Counted from the first letter of the stretch, positions 50,696 to 60,398 are shown. The stretch is DNA of 64,000 bases from Sphingopyxis sp. H053 (GCF_001468225.1 NZ_LNRU01000004.1:248001-312000), one strand, 5' to 3'. Numbers and translations are program-made. Notes: a model not told the origin generated them from the sequence alone.

Positions 50696-52864
50696 TCAGA
50701 ATTCGATCGAGGCCGATGCCTTGAAGGTGCGCGGGCCGCCCTGGAGCAGCCGCGAGCCGAAAGCGCTGAACGCGTTATAGGCTGTGGCCCAATAGCGCTT
50801 GTCCGCGACATTATCGACGTTGAAGCGCAGCGTCAGCGGGGTGTCGCCGACCAGCGCGACGTAGCGCGCGCCAAGGTCGAAGCGCGTCCAGCTATCGAGT
50901 TCGAGCGTGTTGGCCGAGTCCACGGCCTGCTTGCCGGTGTAGACGACGCGGCCGACGAGCGTCAGCGCGGGCAGGAAGGGAAGATCCCATTCGACATTCG
51001 CGTTGGCGAGCACTTCGGGCACGCCGACCGCGTCCTTGCCTTCGTTCACGCCGCCCTCGGTCCGGCGCAGCTTGGCGTCGTTGAAGGTCAGGCCCGAGAT
51101 GATGCGGAGGCCGTCGACCGGCTCGCCGTCGAGCGTGATCTCGACACCGCGGTTCCGCTGGGTGCCGTAATTGCCATAGACCAGCGTGTCGGGGTCGACG
51201 AAGCTGTTGGGCTTGTCGATCTGGAACAGCGCGAGACCCGCGTTGAAGCGGCCGAAGTTGAGCTTGCCGCCGACTTCATATTGTGTCGACTTGACCGGCG
51301 GCAGCACCGCGCCGCGGTTGACGACGGGGATGGCGTTGCCGTTGCCGTCATCGATCGTGAGCGGCGCGACGGAGCCTGCCACCAGACCCTCGATGCGGTT
51401 GCCGTAGAGCGAAAGCCCGGGGGCCGGCTTGACGACGAGGCCGAGAACCGGGGTCGCCGCCGATTCCTTGTAGCCGCCCGTGCGGGCGCCGTCGGTATAG
51501 GAATAGGAGGTCGTCTTGATCTCCTGCAGGCGCAGGCCGCCGGTGATCAGGATGCGGTCGTCGAGCAACCCGAGCGTGTCCGAGAAGAAGACGCTCGCCA
51601 CGCGGTTTCGGCCGATCGGGAACACATTGTCGAGGTCGCCGCCGACGAAACCGCCCGGCGTCGGCGCGGGCACGATGACCGGGTCATAGAGATTGGCGGG
51701 ATAGGCGGCCCCAAAGTCGAAGGCGTTGCGGTTGACCTGCCAGCTCACCGCGGCGCCGGCGTTGATCTCGTGGCTCATGCCGCCGCCTTCGAGCTTGATG
51801 CGGATGCCGGCGGTCGCCGATTCATTATTGTCTTCGCGCGGCACGTACGAGCCGCTGCCCGTCGCGGCGCCGGTGACCGGATCGTTGAGGGTGATGCCCG
51901 CGGTGGTCTGATCCTCGCGCCCGTCGCGCGCGCCGACCTTGGCATAGAGCATCGCGGCGTCGGACAGGTCATATTCGAGGCTGAAGGTGCCGAAATAATC
52001 CTTGGTCAGGATCTGGCTCCACGGCTGCGAATAATTGGTGTCGGCGTGCGGAACGCGCGGGATCACCCCGCCGATGCCGACCTGGCCGCGCCAGTATGTC
52101 TGGTTCAGCCGCTGGTAGTTGAGGTTCAATGCAGCGCGCAGCGGGCCATTGTTGTAATCGAGCGTGGCGCCGAGGACGTAGCTCGAGTGGAACTCGTCGT
52201 CGATCGCGATGTCGCCGCGGCGCGCCGATCCGTTGATGCGCAGCCCCCATTCCTGATGGGCGCCGAAGCGGCGCGCGACGTCGACCGCGCCCGAGAGGTG
52301 CGCGGCAGAGGTATAGCCGAGCGTCGCGCGGATCACGTCGCGCTCGGCCTTTTTGGGAAGCAGGTTGACGCTGCCGCCGATGCCGCTGCCACCCGGGGCG
52401 GCGCCGTTGAGGAAGGCGCTGGCGCCGTTGATGACCTGCACCGAGGAGACGAGTTCGGGCGCGACGATCTGGCGCGGGGTGATGCCATAGAGGCCGTCGA
52501 AGCCGACATCGTCGGACGACAGGTCGAAGCCGCGGATGACGAAGACTTCGCCCGCGATACCGAAGCCGAGCGCGGTGCGGACGGTGGGATCATTCTCCAG
52601 CACTTCGCCGAGCGAATCGGGCTGCTGGTTGAGGATCAGCGCTTCGTTATAGCTGCGGATGTTGAACGGAATGTCCTCGGCCGCCTTGGTGCCGAAGACG
52701 CCGACATTGCCGCCGCTGGTGACCTTGGTCTGGTTGTTGCGCTGCGCGGTGACGAGGATCTCGTCGGCGCCGGCATCATCCTGCGCCATCGCGGGCGTCG
52801 CAATGGCGATCACGGCGGTGGCGGCGGTCAGCTCCAGCGCGGTGCGGAAGGTCGATCTGGTCAT
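50696..52864 (-). CDS. TonB-dependent siderophore receptor
   Basis: A 722-residue receptor from ATG 52864. The signal peptide ends TPAMAQDD, and a TonB box DEILVTAQ follows. The siderophore-class plug shows EDIPFNIRSYNEALI, VFVIRGFDLSSDDVGFDGLYG and VQVINGASAFLNGAAPGGSGIGGSVNLLPK. The barrel ends SASIEF. The plug pattern is that of hydroxamate-type receptors such as FhuA relatives. It follows a PepSY protein and a small membrane protein on the same strand, a common iron-uptake unit. AGGGGAA precedes the start. Confidence 0.93.
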   Translation of the reverse strand: MTRSTFRTALELTAATAVIAIATPAMAQDDAGADEILVTAQRNNQTKVTSGGNVGVFGTKAAEDIPFNIRSYNEALILNQQPDSLGEVLENDPTVRTALGFGIAGEVFVIRGFDLSSDDVGFDGLYGITPRQIVAPELVSSVQVINGASAFLNGAAPGGSGIGGSVNLLPKKAERDVIRATLGYTSAAHLSGAVDVARRFGAHQEWGLRINGSARRGDIAIDDEFHSSYVLGATLDYNNGPLRAALNLNYQRLNQTYWRGQVGIGGVIPRVPHADTNYSQPWSQILTKDYFGTFSLEYDLSDAAMLYAKVGARDGREDQTTAGITLNDPVTGAATGSGSYVPREDNNESATAGIRIKLEGGGMSHEINAGAAVSWQVNRNAFDFGAAYPANLYDPVIVPAPTPGGFVGGDLDNVFPIGRNRVASVFFSDTLGLLDDRILITGGLRLQEIKTTSYSYTDGARTGGYKESAATPVLGLVVKPAPGLSLYGNRIEGLVAGSVAPLTIDDGNGNAIPVVNRGAVLPPVKSTQYEVGGKLNFGRFNAGLALFQIDKPNSFVDPDTLVYGNYGTQRNRGVEITLDGEPVDGLRIISGLTFNDAKLRRTEGGVNEGKDAVGVPEVLANANVEWDLPFLPALTLVGRVVYTGKQAVDSANTLELDSWTRFDLGARYVALVGDTPLTLRFNVDNVADKRYWATAYNAFSAFGSRLLQGGPRTFKASASIEF

Positions 52865-52908
52865 GTGTATTCCCCTACGTGCGCGGCCCTGTCCCGCGCG
52901 GAAATTGG

Positions 52909-53088
52909 TCAGGTTCGGCGCGCGCGCATGGCCCAGCCGACGGCAAATACGGGTATGGCGAGCGCGGCCCACGACATCGCATCGCGCCATCCGTCGCCGG
53001 TCAGCGCGACGACGAGCCCGACGATGCTGACGGTCGCGAGCAGCAGCGGGACGGCGAAGATCGCGCGGAGGCCTTGGCTCTTCTTCAT
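52909..53088 (-). CDS. Small two-helix membrane protein
   Basis: A 59-residue protein with two hydrophobic segments (about 8-27 and 36-52) and a basic C-terminus (RARRT). It overlaps the PepSY gene's stop by four bases and sits before the siderophore receptor. Similar tiny proteins accompany PepSY/receptor pairs in sphingomonads. The function is unknown. Confidence 0.75.
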   Translation of the reverse strand: MKKSQGLRAIFAVPLLLATVSIVGLVVALTGDGWRDAMSWAALAIPVFAVGWAMRARRT

Positions 53089-54251
53089 TCGGCGGGCTGC
53101 AATGTGCCGCCGCTCTCGACCTCGCGGACGAGCGCGTCGGTTCCGAAGCGGCGCTTGCCGAGCCAGAGATAGAGGCCCGATCCGAGTATGATCATCGTGA
53201 AGACGGTCAGGATCGCCCAGAGCAATTTGAGCGGCAGCGCGCCATAGTCGCCGAAATGCAACGGCTGCGACAGCGCGAGCGCCTTGGCGTACCAGGGCAT
53301 CGGGCGCGCGTCGGTGAAGTCGCCCGTCTCGGCATCGATCAGCGCCGCGGTGAGCAGGCGTTCGGTGAGCGGCGTGTCGCCCTGGAAAAAGACGGCATAA
53401 TGATGCTTGCTGCTGAACGCGCCGCCCGGGAAGGCGATGAACTGCGGATTGTTGCCGGGAATCTCCTTGCGCGCCGCGGCCATCGCCTTGTCGATCGAGC
53501 CATAATTTTCGGGGGGCACCGCGCCCTTGCCGGCGTAGGTCTTCGTCATCTCGGCCAGCTCGGTCCGCTGCCAATATTCGAAGATCGGGGTGGCGAGCGC
53601 GTTGATCACCCCGGTCGCGCCGACGACGGTCATCCACGCGAGCGCGACGATGCCGAGCAGATTGTGATAGTCGAGCCATTTGACGCGGCGGCTGCGCGAG
53701 GTGCGCAAGGTGCCGAAGTCGAGCTTTTTCATGAAGGGCGCGTAGAGGACGACGCCCGAGACGATCGCGATCACAAAGAGCAGCCCCATCAGCCCGAGGA
53801 AGAGCATGCCGGGCAGCCCGAGGAACATGTCGGTGTGAAGCTGGAGCAGGAAATGCATCACGCCGCTTTCGTCGACGGTCGCGGTGCCCGCGCCGGTCGA
53901 GCGGTCGAGGATCTGGATCGTCATGTCCTCCGCCGGGGAATCGGCGCGCGGTGCGGTGGTGATCGTCATCGACGGCTGCTCGTTATCGAACGCCATGAAG
54001 ACGGGCACCTCGCCCGGCCGCGCGGCGAGCGCTTTCGCTAGCATTTCGTCGAGCGGTTTGAGGCCGGGGGCCTCGCCCGACGACCCGACGCCGGGCATGC
54101 CATAGTTCCGCATGTCCTCGGTCAGCGCGTCGATTTCATCGTGAAAGATCAGCGGCAGCCCGGTGACGCACAGCATCAGCAAAAAGCCGGTGCAGACGAT
54201 GCTCGTCCATTTGTGGATCAGGAACCATGTCCGGATGGTCGATCGTTGCAT
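53085..54251 (-). CDS. PepSY-associated membrane protein (iron-uptake type)
   Basis: A 388-residue membrane protein with four helices and large periplasmic loops: the first helix at 12-38 (WFLIHKWTSIVCTGFLLM), helices near 135-165, 190-215 and 345-370. Histidines in IHKWT, LLQLHTD and DYHNLLG are typical of this family, which includes PiuB and probable ferric-siderophore reductases. The receptor downstream supports a role in iron release after uptake. It is the first gene of a three-gene unit. Confidence 0.88.
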   Translation of the reverse strand: MQRSTIRTWFLIHKWTSIVCTGFLLMLCVTGLPLIFHDEIDALTEDMRNYGMPGVGSSGEAPGLKPLDEMLAKALAARPGEVPVFMAFDNEQPSMTITTAPRADSPAEDMTIQILDRSTGAGTATVDESGVMHFLLQLHTDMFLGLPGMLFLGLMGLLFVIAIVSGVVLYAPFMKKLDFGTLRTSRSRRVKWLDYHNLLGIVALAWMTVVGATGVINALATPIFEYWQRTELAEMTKTYAGKGAVPPENYGSIDKAMAAARKEIPGNNPQFIAFPGGAFSSKHHYAVFFQGDTPLTERLLTAALIDAETGDFTDARPMPWYAKALALSQPLHFGDYGALPLKLLWAILTVFTMIILGSGLYLWLGKRRFGTDALVREVESGGTLQPAE

Positions 54252-54264
54252 GACAGGGGCTGCT

Positions 54265-54289
54265 GCTATTGCGAAGGAAAATCAATAGC
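54265..54289 (-). promoter_or_regulatory. Dyad upstream of the iron-uptake operon
   Basis: GCTATTG and CAATAGC are separated by 11 bases, 14 bases before the PepSY gene's ATG. The position fits an operator for the operon. The sequence does not match a classical Fur box, so the binding protein is unknown. Confidence 0.4.
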
Positions 54290-54542
54290 GCCCTATGGCC
54301 TGACCCCGCAATTGACAACCGCCTTTGCGGCTGGAACCCCATCGTTCGGGCCGGCTGTACCATAGATCGGGCCAGTCGATGACGGCCGTTGGTCGCCCCG
54401 GGGCCGGGGAGATGTACGAAGAGGCTGCATTGTGGTGCGAACCCTTCGCGCGTTTCGAACCTATCAAATATCAATTTGCTTTCGGATTGCGGTGCCCTCA
54501 AGATGACACCCGAGGGACCCGCTCGTATCGCTTGGAGCAGCT

Positions 54543-55019
54543 ATGCCTTTGAGCCACGAAATAGAGCGACTGCGCGCCGAGCATACGGCGCTGATCGCGC
54601 TGGCGCGGATCGTGACCGAACTGACCAATACTCCCGGCCCGCCGCAGCTGACCGAGCTGGCGGCAGCGCGCGGACGGCTTCGCGAGACGCTGGTGCGTCA
54701 CCTGAAATGCGAGGACTGGATCCTCTATCCGCGCCTGCGGGCGACCGGCGACCCCGACCTGATGCGCATCACGAACGAATTCGAATTGGAAATGGGCGAT
54801 CTGGCGGCAGAATATGTCGCCTATGACGACAAATGGGACCCCAAAAGGGTCGAGGCCAAATGGGCGGAATTCGGCCGAGAGACGGCAGCGATCTTCGACG
54901 TGCTGGCGATGCGGGTCGAACGCGAGGAACGCGAGCTCTATCCGCTTGCCGACAAGCTTTATGTCGCGGCCGCGGCGCTCGGCCCGGCGATCACGGACGA
55001 AGCGACAATTTCCAGCTGA
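54543..55019 (+). CDS. Hemerythrin-domain-like protein with altered metal ligands
   Basis: A 158-residue four-helix protein of the hemerythrin family: His14 (RAEHTALI), then HLKCEDWILYP (His53, Glu57). The matching C-terminal motif is RVEREERELYP, where arginine (Arg124) replaces the expected histidine, and the middle-helix histidine is also absent (NEFELEMG). It may bind metal differently or not at all. Its last 29 bases overlap the end of the convergent TpsB gene. No typical partner gene is adjacent. Confidence 0.78.
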   Translation: MPLSHEIERLRAEHTALIALARIVTELTNTPGPPQLTELAAARGRLRETLVRHLKCEDWILYPRLRATGDPDLMRITNEFELEMGDLAAEYVAYDDKWDPKRVEAKWAEFGRETAAIFDVLAMRVEREERELYPLADKLYVAAAALGPAITDEATISS

Positions 55020-56625
55020 GCGCGACGCGCCAGTCCTGATCATAGCCGGGCACCGGCTGGTTCCACGCATCGGCGAGTTCGAGGCCGATCGTCGCATTTT
55101 CCGAATAGGAAAGACGCACGCCGCCGCCCCAGCTGCCGAGCCGGAAATTGGTTCTGGGGATCGCGGTGCGCGCGAGCAGGGTGACGTCGGCATAATCGAC
55201 GAAGCTGTAGATTTCGCTCTTCGCCAGCTTGCCGCCGCGCAGCGGGCGCAGCGCGAGTTCGCCGAAGGTGGCATAGCCGCGGTCGCCATTGACCAGCCCG
55301 TCGTCGAACGCGCGGCCGAAAGTCGCGCCGCCGACGCTGAAGCGCTGCGCCGCGGGCAGGCGGTCGCGCGTCCAGCGCCCCGTTGCGGCGGCGCGGACGA
55401 CGAGCGCTTTGCCGATCGCCTGATTCGCCTCAAGGCTGGCGTCGGCATAGAGGAAGCCGGCCTCGCCGACGCCGGGATCGACGCGCGCGCCCGCGAAATC
55501 GAGACCCTTGGCACCGCCGAGGCGCGCGCCGACGACGGTGCGCTCTTCGCTGAGGCGAAAGGCGAGGCTGCCGCTCGCCGTCCAGGTCTTCTCGGCGGCG
55601 ATCGTCGAGCCGAACAGCGCGTTTTTCGAATCGAGATAGTCGATCCGCGCCGCGGCGACCAAATTGCGGCGCGTCGCGCGGATCAGCGGATGGGTAACCC
55701 CCAGCCCCGCGCTCCACGCCTCGCCGTCGATCGCGAGCCCCTTGGGGCGCGTGCGGAGCGCCGCGGCCGATAGTTCGGCGCGCGTACCGCCGGCGCCGAT
55801 CGGGGTCGAATGGCTCGCTGCCATATAGAGCAAGGATTTGAGATTGACCGCCGCGGCGCCGGTGAGCCGCGTTTCGTCGCCGCTGCGCAGCAGGCTGGTG
55901 CCGCGTGCGTTCGCCTCGACGATGCCGTCGTTCACGAACTGGCTGGTGCGCGTCGTGAAGCCGAGGCCAATCGTCGGTTTCTTCGCGTCGATTGCGAGGT
56001 CGAGCGCGACCGCGCCCTGCTCGCCGCCGAGCGCGAGCGACGGGGTGACGGTAAGGCCCGGAATGTCGGCGATATTGCCAAGCGCGCGCTCGAAGCGCGC
56101 GCGCGGTAGCGGACGCTGGCCAGTGAGGCTCCGGGCCATCCTGCCGACGAGCGGCGCGGGGCCGCTCTCGCGCTCGCCGCTCAGCGTCACCGAGCCGATA
56201 TAGCCCTCGGCCGAGGCGACGGTGACGACGCCGCCCGACAGATCCTGCTCGGGGATGACGAGGGTGAAGAGCGCGACACTCGAGCGATTATAGGCGCGCG
56301 TCATCGCCGCGGCGAGTTTCGCGAGATTGTCCGCCGATGCGCGCTTGCCGACGAAGCGTTGCGCGGCGCGGCCGACATTCGCTGGCACCCCCGCACCAAG
56401 GAAGCGAATTTCGCGGATGGTGATGTCGGGCCGCGCGCCGAGTTCGACCTTGCCGAGCGAGAGCGGTTTGGCCTCGGGATCGGGAAGCGGGTCGCGGCTG
56501 CGGTCTGGCGCGAGGGGCGGGCGGCCGTCGAGCGGTGTCGCCGCGGGCTGGGCCGCGAACGCCGCGGCGGGGAGGAGCAGGGCTCCCGCCGCCGCCGCGG
56601 CGCAGGCGTTGCGCAATGGGCGCAT
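54991..56625 (-). CDS. ShlB/FhaC-type two-partner-secretion transporter (TpsB)
   Basis: A 544-residue outer-membrane protein: signal peptide 1-24 (AAAFAAQP), proline-rich linker, POTRA domains at about 65-205 (ITIREIRFLGAG, FTLVIPEQDLSGGVVTV, YIGSVTLSGE) and a 16-strand barrel with the loop motif RDRLPAAQRFSVGGATFGRAFDDGL. TpsB proteins carry one partner across the outer membrane. The gene 11 bases upstream encodes a collagen-like lipoprotein instead of a haemagglutinin-type TpsA. Confidence 0.9.
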   Translation of the reverse strand: MRPLRNACAAAAAGALLLPAAAFAAQPAATPLDGRPPLAPDRSRDPLPDPEAKPLSLGKVELGARPDITIREIRFLGAGVPANVGRAAQRFVGKRASADNLAKLAAAMTRAYNRSSVALFTLVIPEQDLSGGVVTVASAEGYIGSVTLSGERESGPAPLVGRMARSLTGQRPLPRARFERALGNIADIPGLTVTPSLALGGEQGAVALDLAIDAKKPTIGLGFTTRTSQFVNDGIVEANARGTSLLRSGDETRLTGAAAVNLKSLLYMAASHSTPIGAGGTRAELSAAALRTRPKGLAIDGEAWSAGLGVTHPLIRATRRNLVAAARIDYLDSKNALFGSTIAAEKTWTASGSLAFRLSEERTVVGARLGGAKGLDFAGARVDPGVGEAGFLYADASLEANQAIGKALVVRAAATGRWTRDRLPAAQRFSVGGATFGRAFDDGLVNGDRGYATFGELALRPLRGGKLAKSEIYSFVDYADVTLLARTAIPRTNFRLGSWGGGVRLSYSENATIGLELADAWNQPVPGYDQDWRVALSWKLSLRP

Positions 56626-56636
56626 AGGGTGCGGCT

Positions 56637-57575
56637 TCAGTTGCCGCGCTTCGGTTTCAGGCCGCCGAGAACGCCCCCGACGGTGCCGGTGACCCCGGTG
56701 ACCAGGCCGGTGACAGGATCGACCGCGGTGCCGCCGTCCGTCGCGCCGCCGCCCACTTGCCCGAGCGCGCCGGTCGCCGTGGCGACGACGTTGCTGACCA
56801 GCGTGACGGGCGATCCGACGGGGCTGCCGCCGGGCGTCCCGCCCGTCAGGCCGCCAGTGGCGCCGCCGAGCAGATTGCCGCCGGTTCCGGGCTGGAGCGT
56901 GACGAGCTGGCCGCCCGAACCGACGCCGACGGTCAGCAGGCTGCCGTTCTGCTGGCCGGGCGAGAGGATGCTCGCGCCGATCAGCGGCGAGGCGGTGGGG
57001 CTGCCGATCGCGGTGGCCTTGCCGATCGTTGCGGTGATCAGCTGGCCGGGGGCGGCGGCGAGGCCGTCGACCAGATATTGCTGGCCATTGCCGGTCTGGA
57101 CGAGCGCGACCCCGGTGCTTTTGACGACGCCGACGACGGTGCCGACGAGGTTGCTGTTGCCCGGTACCTTGCCGTCGACCGCGCTGGCGAGCAGCAGTCC
57201 CTTGTCGGCGATGACATTGACGAGCCCGCCCGTCTTGACGAGCACGCCGCCGATCACCGGATTGGTGCTGGCGGGATCGCCGGTGTTGGCGAGCAGGCCC
57301 GTACCCGCGACGCCGCTGGGGCCGACGAGGCCGCCAACCGCGAGCGCCCCCGCGCTGCCAAGGCCGAGGCCGCTACCCGCCGGGCCCGCGGGACCGGTCG
57401 CGCCGGTTGCCCCGGCCGGACCGGGCGCGCCCGCCGGGCCGACGGTGCCGGTGGCACCGCCGCTGCCGACGCTGCCGACGCGGTAACTGCCCGACGATTC
57501 GCAGGCCGCGAGCGCGAAGCACGCCGGGATGAGAATGAGATGGGCCGGGCGGAGTTCAAGACGGAAGAAAGGCAT
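56637..57575 (-). CDS. Collagen-like lipoprotein, candidate TpsB partner
   Basis: A 312-residue protein from ATG 57575 (AGGGGATA upstream). The lipobox ALAAC places the lipidated Cys at 25. About nine Gly-X-Y triplets follow (43-69, VGPAGAPGPAGATGATGPAG), then a long glycine-valine-rich region with runs such as GGVLVKTGGLVNVIADKG and a C-terminal glycine-rich tail. No haemagglutination-activity domain of classical TpsA proteins is visible. The order, partner then transporter with an 11-base gap, is that of tpsA-tpsB operons. Confidence 0.82.
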   Translation of the reverse strand: MPFFRLELRPAHLILIPACFALAACESSGSYRVGSVGSGGATGTVGPAGAPGPAGATGATGPAGPAGSGLGLGSAGALAVGGLVGPSGVAGTGLLANTGDPASTNPVIGGVLVKTGGLVNVIADKGLLLASAVDGKVPGNSNLVGTVVGVVKSTGVALVQTGNGQQYLVDGLAAAPGQLITATIGKATAIGSPTASPLIGASILSPGQQNGSLLTVGVGSGGQLVTLQPGTGGNLLGGATGGLTGGTPGGSPVGSPVTLVSNVVATATGALGQVGGGATDGGTAVDPVTGLVTGVTGTVGGVLGGLKPKRGN

Positions 57576-57983
57576 GAGATATCCCCTTCGTACATGATCT
57601 GGTCCCTGGACCCCATATTCCCAAACGAACTCCAAAGTTCCCTTTGTTGTTGAAATTAATTGTTATTAACCGAACATATAAACTAGTAAATTGGGAGATA
57701 CTACGCGTTTCCTTGCAATGAGTGGCAAGGTGTTAACCAAAATTTTTCTGTAGTTCGTTCTTCAAGCTAACTTGGCGTCGTCAATATGTGATCCATCAAG
57801 ACACATGATTTTCGCAAATTGATTTAAGTAAAAAGTTCCCGTCGCAAGTTTGGCGCGATTGCCGCTTATCCTTCTTCTTTCCGTCATCGCGTTGTCACGC
57901 CTTCGCCGCAGCGCAGCAATATCGCCCGCCTATGCCCCCGCGACCCCGGCGCCATTTCGCGACCGGGAAAAGGGGATCCATCG
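57576..57983. other. AT-rich divergent promoter region
   Basis: 408 bases without a gene between the collagen-like gene and the next receptor. Base composition drops sharply (TTAATTGTTATTAACC, GATTTAAGTAAAAAG), as expected for promoters and regulator sites in this GC-rich genome. GTTAACC and GCAAATTGATTTAAG stand out, but I cannot assign a regulator. No RNA gene is recognisable. Confidence 0.5.
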
Positions 57984-60317
57984 ATGACCACTCAGTTCAG
58001 GAGCCGCCTGCGCGCCGGGGCCGCCTCGATCGCTGCGCTCGCCGTGCTGGCCGCGACGCCGGCCTTTGCCGAAGACGCCGCGGCCGATGCGGCCGATAGC
58101 GCCGATGTCGAAGAGATCGTCGTGCTCGGGCAGGGGCAGGCGCGTCAGGTGCAGGAATTGGGCGCCGCCGACATCGCGCTCGAAGTGTCGGGTATCAGCC
58201 CGCTCAAGGCCATCGACAAGCTGCCCGGGGTCAATTTCCAGGCCGCCGATCCGTTCGGCGCCTATGAATGGTCGGCACGCATCTCGATCCGCGGTTTCAG
58301 CCAGAACCAGCTCGGCTTCACGCTCGACGGCGTCCCGCTCGGCGATATGAATTACGGCAACCACAACGGCCTGCACATCAGCCGCGCGATCATCAGCGAG
58401 AATGTCGGCCGGGTCGAAGTCGCGCAGGGCGCGGGCTCGCTCGCGGCGGCGTCGACGAGCAACCTTGGCGGCACGATCGAATTTTTCTCGCGCGAACCGG
58501 CCGAAGACCTCGGCGTCGACGTGTCGGGCACCTATGGCAGCGACGAGACCAAGCGTCTCTTCGCGCGCATCGACAGCGGCGAGATCGCGCCCGGTGGCCC
58601 GCGCCTGTCGCTGAGCTATGCTTGGGCTGATGCCGACAAGTGGAAGGGCAATGGCGTCCAGCGCCAGGACCAGGTCAATGCGCGCATCGTCCAGCCCGTC
58701 GGCGACGGCCAGTTCTTCGGCTTCGTCAACTATTCGAACCGCCGCGAGAATGACTATCAGGACCTCAGCGCCGACATGATCGGCCGCCTCGGCTATCAGT
58801 GGGACAATTTTGCCAAGGATTGGGACACGGCGGTCCAGGTCGCCAAAGTCTATCAGAATCAGGTCGCGCGCGCGGCCTATAACGCCGGCGTCGCCAATGG
58901 CAGTCTGCCGCTCGGGACGCCCTATGTCGCGCCCTATGCCGGGGCCGGCGAGGCATTCCCGGCGCCGGTCGCGACGGTTGACGACGCCTATTATGACGCG
59001 TCGGGGCTGCGCAAGGACTGGCTCGCCGGCGTCGGCGTCGAGGCGCCGCTCGGCGAATATTGGACGCTGAAGGCGATGGGCTATTACCATGGCAACAAGG
59101 GTCGCGGCTTGTGGTTCACGCCCTATGTCACGACCCCCGGCGGCGCGCCGATGACGATCCGCACCACCGAATATGACATCGAGCGTTATGGCATCGTCAC
59201 CTCCAGCCTGTTCGAGGTCGGCAACAACAAGTTCGAAATCGGCATGTGGTACGAGGACAACGCCTTCAATCAGGCGCGGCGTTTCTATGGCCTCGCCAGC
59301 ACGACCGGCGCGCCGAGCCGCGGCAGCCTGAAATTCCCGAAGGACCCGCTCACGACGCAGTGGGAGTTCGATTTCAACACCCAGACGCTGCAATATCATG
59401 TCCAGGACACGCTCGACCTCGGCAGCTTCCAGATCAATGCGGGCTGGAAGGGGCTGCGCGTCACCAACCTTGCGACGCCGATCGTGCGCGGCGGGCTCGC
59501 GTCGGGGAAGACCGAGGCGAAGGACTGGTTCCTACCGCAGGCGGGGCTGCTCTATCGCCTCAACGACGATAACGAGCTGTTCGCGAGCTATACCGAAAAT
59601 ATCCGCGCCTTCGAATCGTCGGCGACCGGCGGTCCCTTCGCCACGACGCAGGCGGGTTTCGACGCGCTCGACCTCAAACCCGAAACCTCGACCACCTACG
59701 AACTCGGTTTCCGCACCAAATCGCCCCGCTTTCAGGGCGTGATCGCGGGCTATTATGTCGACTTCAAGGATCGCATCATTGCGTTCGCCAACGGGTCGGG
59801 CATTCAGGGTAATCCGGCGATCCTGAGCAACGTCGGCGACGTCCGTTCGTGGGGCGTCGAGGCGGCGGGCACGTTCCGCGTCACCCCCGAACTCTCGCTC
59901 TTCGCTTCCTATGCCTATAACGACTCCGAATATCAGGACGATGTTGTCAATGCGGCGGGCGCGGTCGTTGCGGCGACCGCGGGCAAGACGGTGGTCAATT
60001 CGCCGCGGCATCTCGCCAAGGGCGAAATCACCTGGGACAATGGTGATTTCTTCGCGCGCGTCGGCGCCAACTACACGTCGAAGCGCTATTATTCCTACGA
60101 GAATGACGCCGAGGTCGGCGGGTTCGTGATCGTCGACGCCAGCATCGGCTATCGCCTCAACGACCGCATCTCGATCCAGGCCAATGCGACGAACCTGTTC
60201 GACAAGGAATATGTGTCGACGATCGGCACCAACGGCTTCGCCAACCGCGGTGATAGTCAGACCTTGCTGACGGGCGCGCCGCAGCAGTTCTTTGTGGCGT
60301 TGAAGGCCGGGTTCTAG
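57984..60317 (+). CDS. TonB-dependent outer-membrane receptor
   Basis: A 777-residue receptor: signal peptide ending PAFAEDAA, TonB box EEIVVLGQG, plug with GISPLKAIDKLPGVNFQAADPFG, ISIRGFSQNQLGFTLDGVPLG and RVEVAQGAGSLAAASTSNLGG, and a barrel ending KAGF. AAAGGGGAT precedes ATG 57984. Aromatic-rich barrel strands are ordinary. No transporter or enzyme beside it tells the cargo. A strong terminator follows. Confidence 0.93.
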   Translation: MTTQFRSRLRAGAASIAALAVLAATPAFAEDAAADAADSADVEEIVVLGQGQARQVQELGAADIALEVSGISPLKAIDKLPGVNFQAADPFGAYEWSARISIRGFSQNQLGFTLDGVPLGDMNYGNHNGLHISRAIISENVGRVEVAQGAGSLAAASTSNLGGTIEFFSREPAEDLGVDVSGTYGSDETKRLFARIDSGEIAPGGPRLSLSYAWADADKWKGNGVQRQDQVNARIVQPVGDGQFFGFVNYSNRRENDYQDLSADMIGRLGYQWDNFAKDWDTAVQVAKVYQNQVARAAYNAGVANGSLPLGTPYVAPYAGAGEAFPAPVATVDDAYYDASGLRKDWLAGVGVEAPLGEYWTLKAMGYYHGNKGRGLWFTPYVTTPGGAPMTIRTTEYDIERYGIVTSSLFEVGNNKFEIGMWYEDNAFNQARRFYGLASTTGAPSRGSLKFPKDPLTTQWEFDFNTQTLQYHVQDTLDLGSFQINAGWKGLRVTNLATPIVRGGLASGKTEAKDWFLPQAGLLYRLNDDNELFASYTENIRAFESSATGGPFATTQAGFDALDLKPETSTTYELGFRTKSPRFQGVIAGYYVDFKDRIIAFANGSGIQGNPAILSNVGDVRSWGVEAAGTFRVTPELSLFASYAYNDSEYQDDVVNAAGAVVAATAGKTVVNSPRHLAKGEITWDNGDFFARVGANYTSKRYYSYENDAEVGGFVIVDASIGYRLNDRISIQANATNLFDKEYVSTIGTNGFANRGDSQTLLTGAPQQFFVALKAGF

Positions 60318-60345
60318 ACCCGACGTCGCTTCTCAACGATTGACG

Positions 60346-60385
60346 ATGATGGCGCGGTCCAGCTAGGGCCGCGCCATCATTTTTT
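60346..60385 (+). terminator. Intrinsic terminator of the TonB receptor
   Basis: ATGATGGCGCGG pairs exactly with CCGCGCCATCAT, followed by TTTTT. It begins 29 bases after the receptor stop. Confidence 0.9.
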
Positions 60386-60398
60386 GGGAAATATAGTC

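Noticed and set aside
52865..52908. Cobalamin riboswitch or Fur box before the siderophore receptor
   Set aside because: Only 44 bases separate it from the small membrane gene, with no riboswitch core and no Fur-like dyad.
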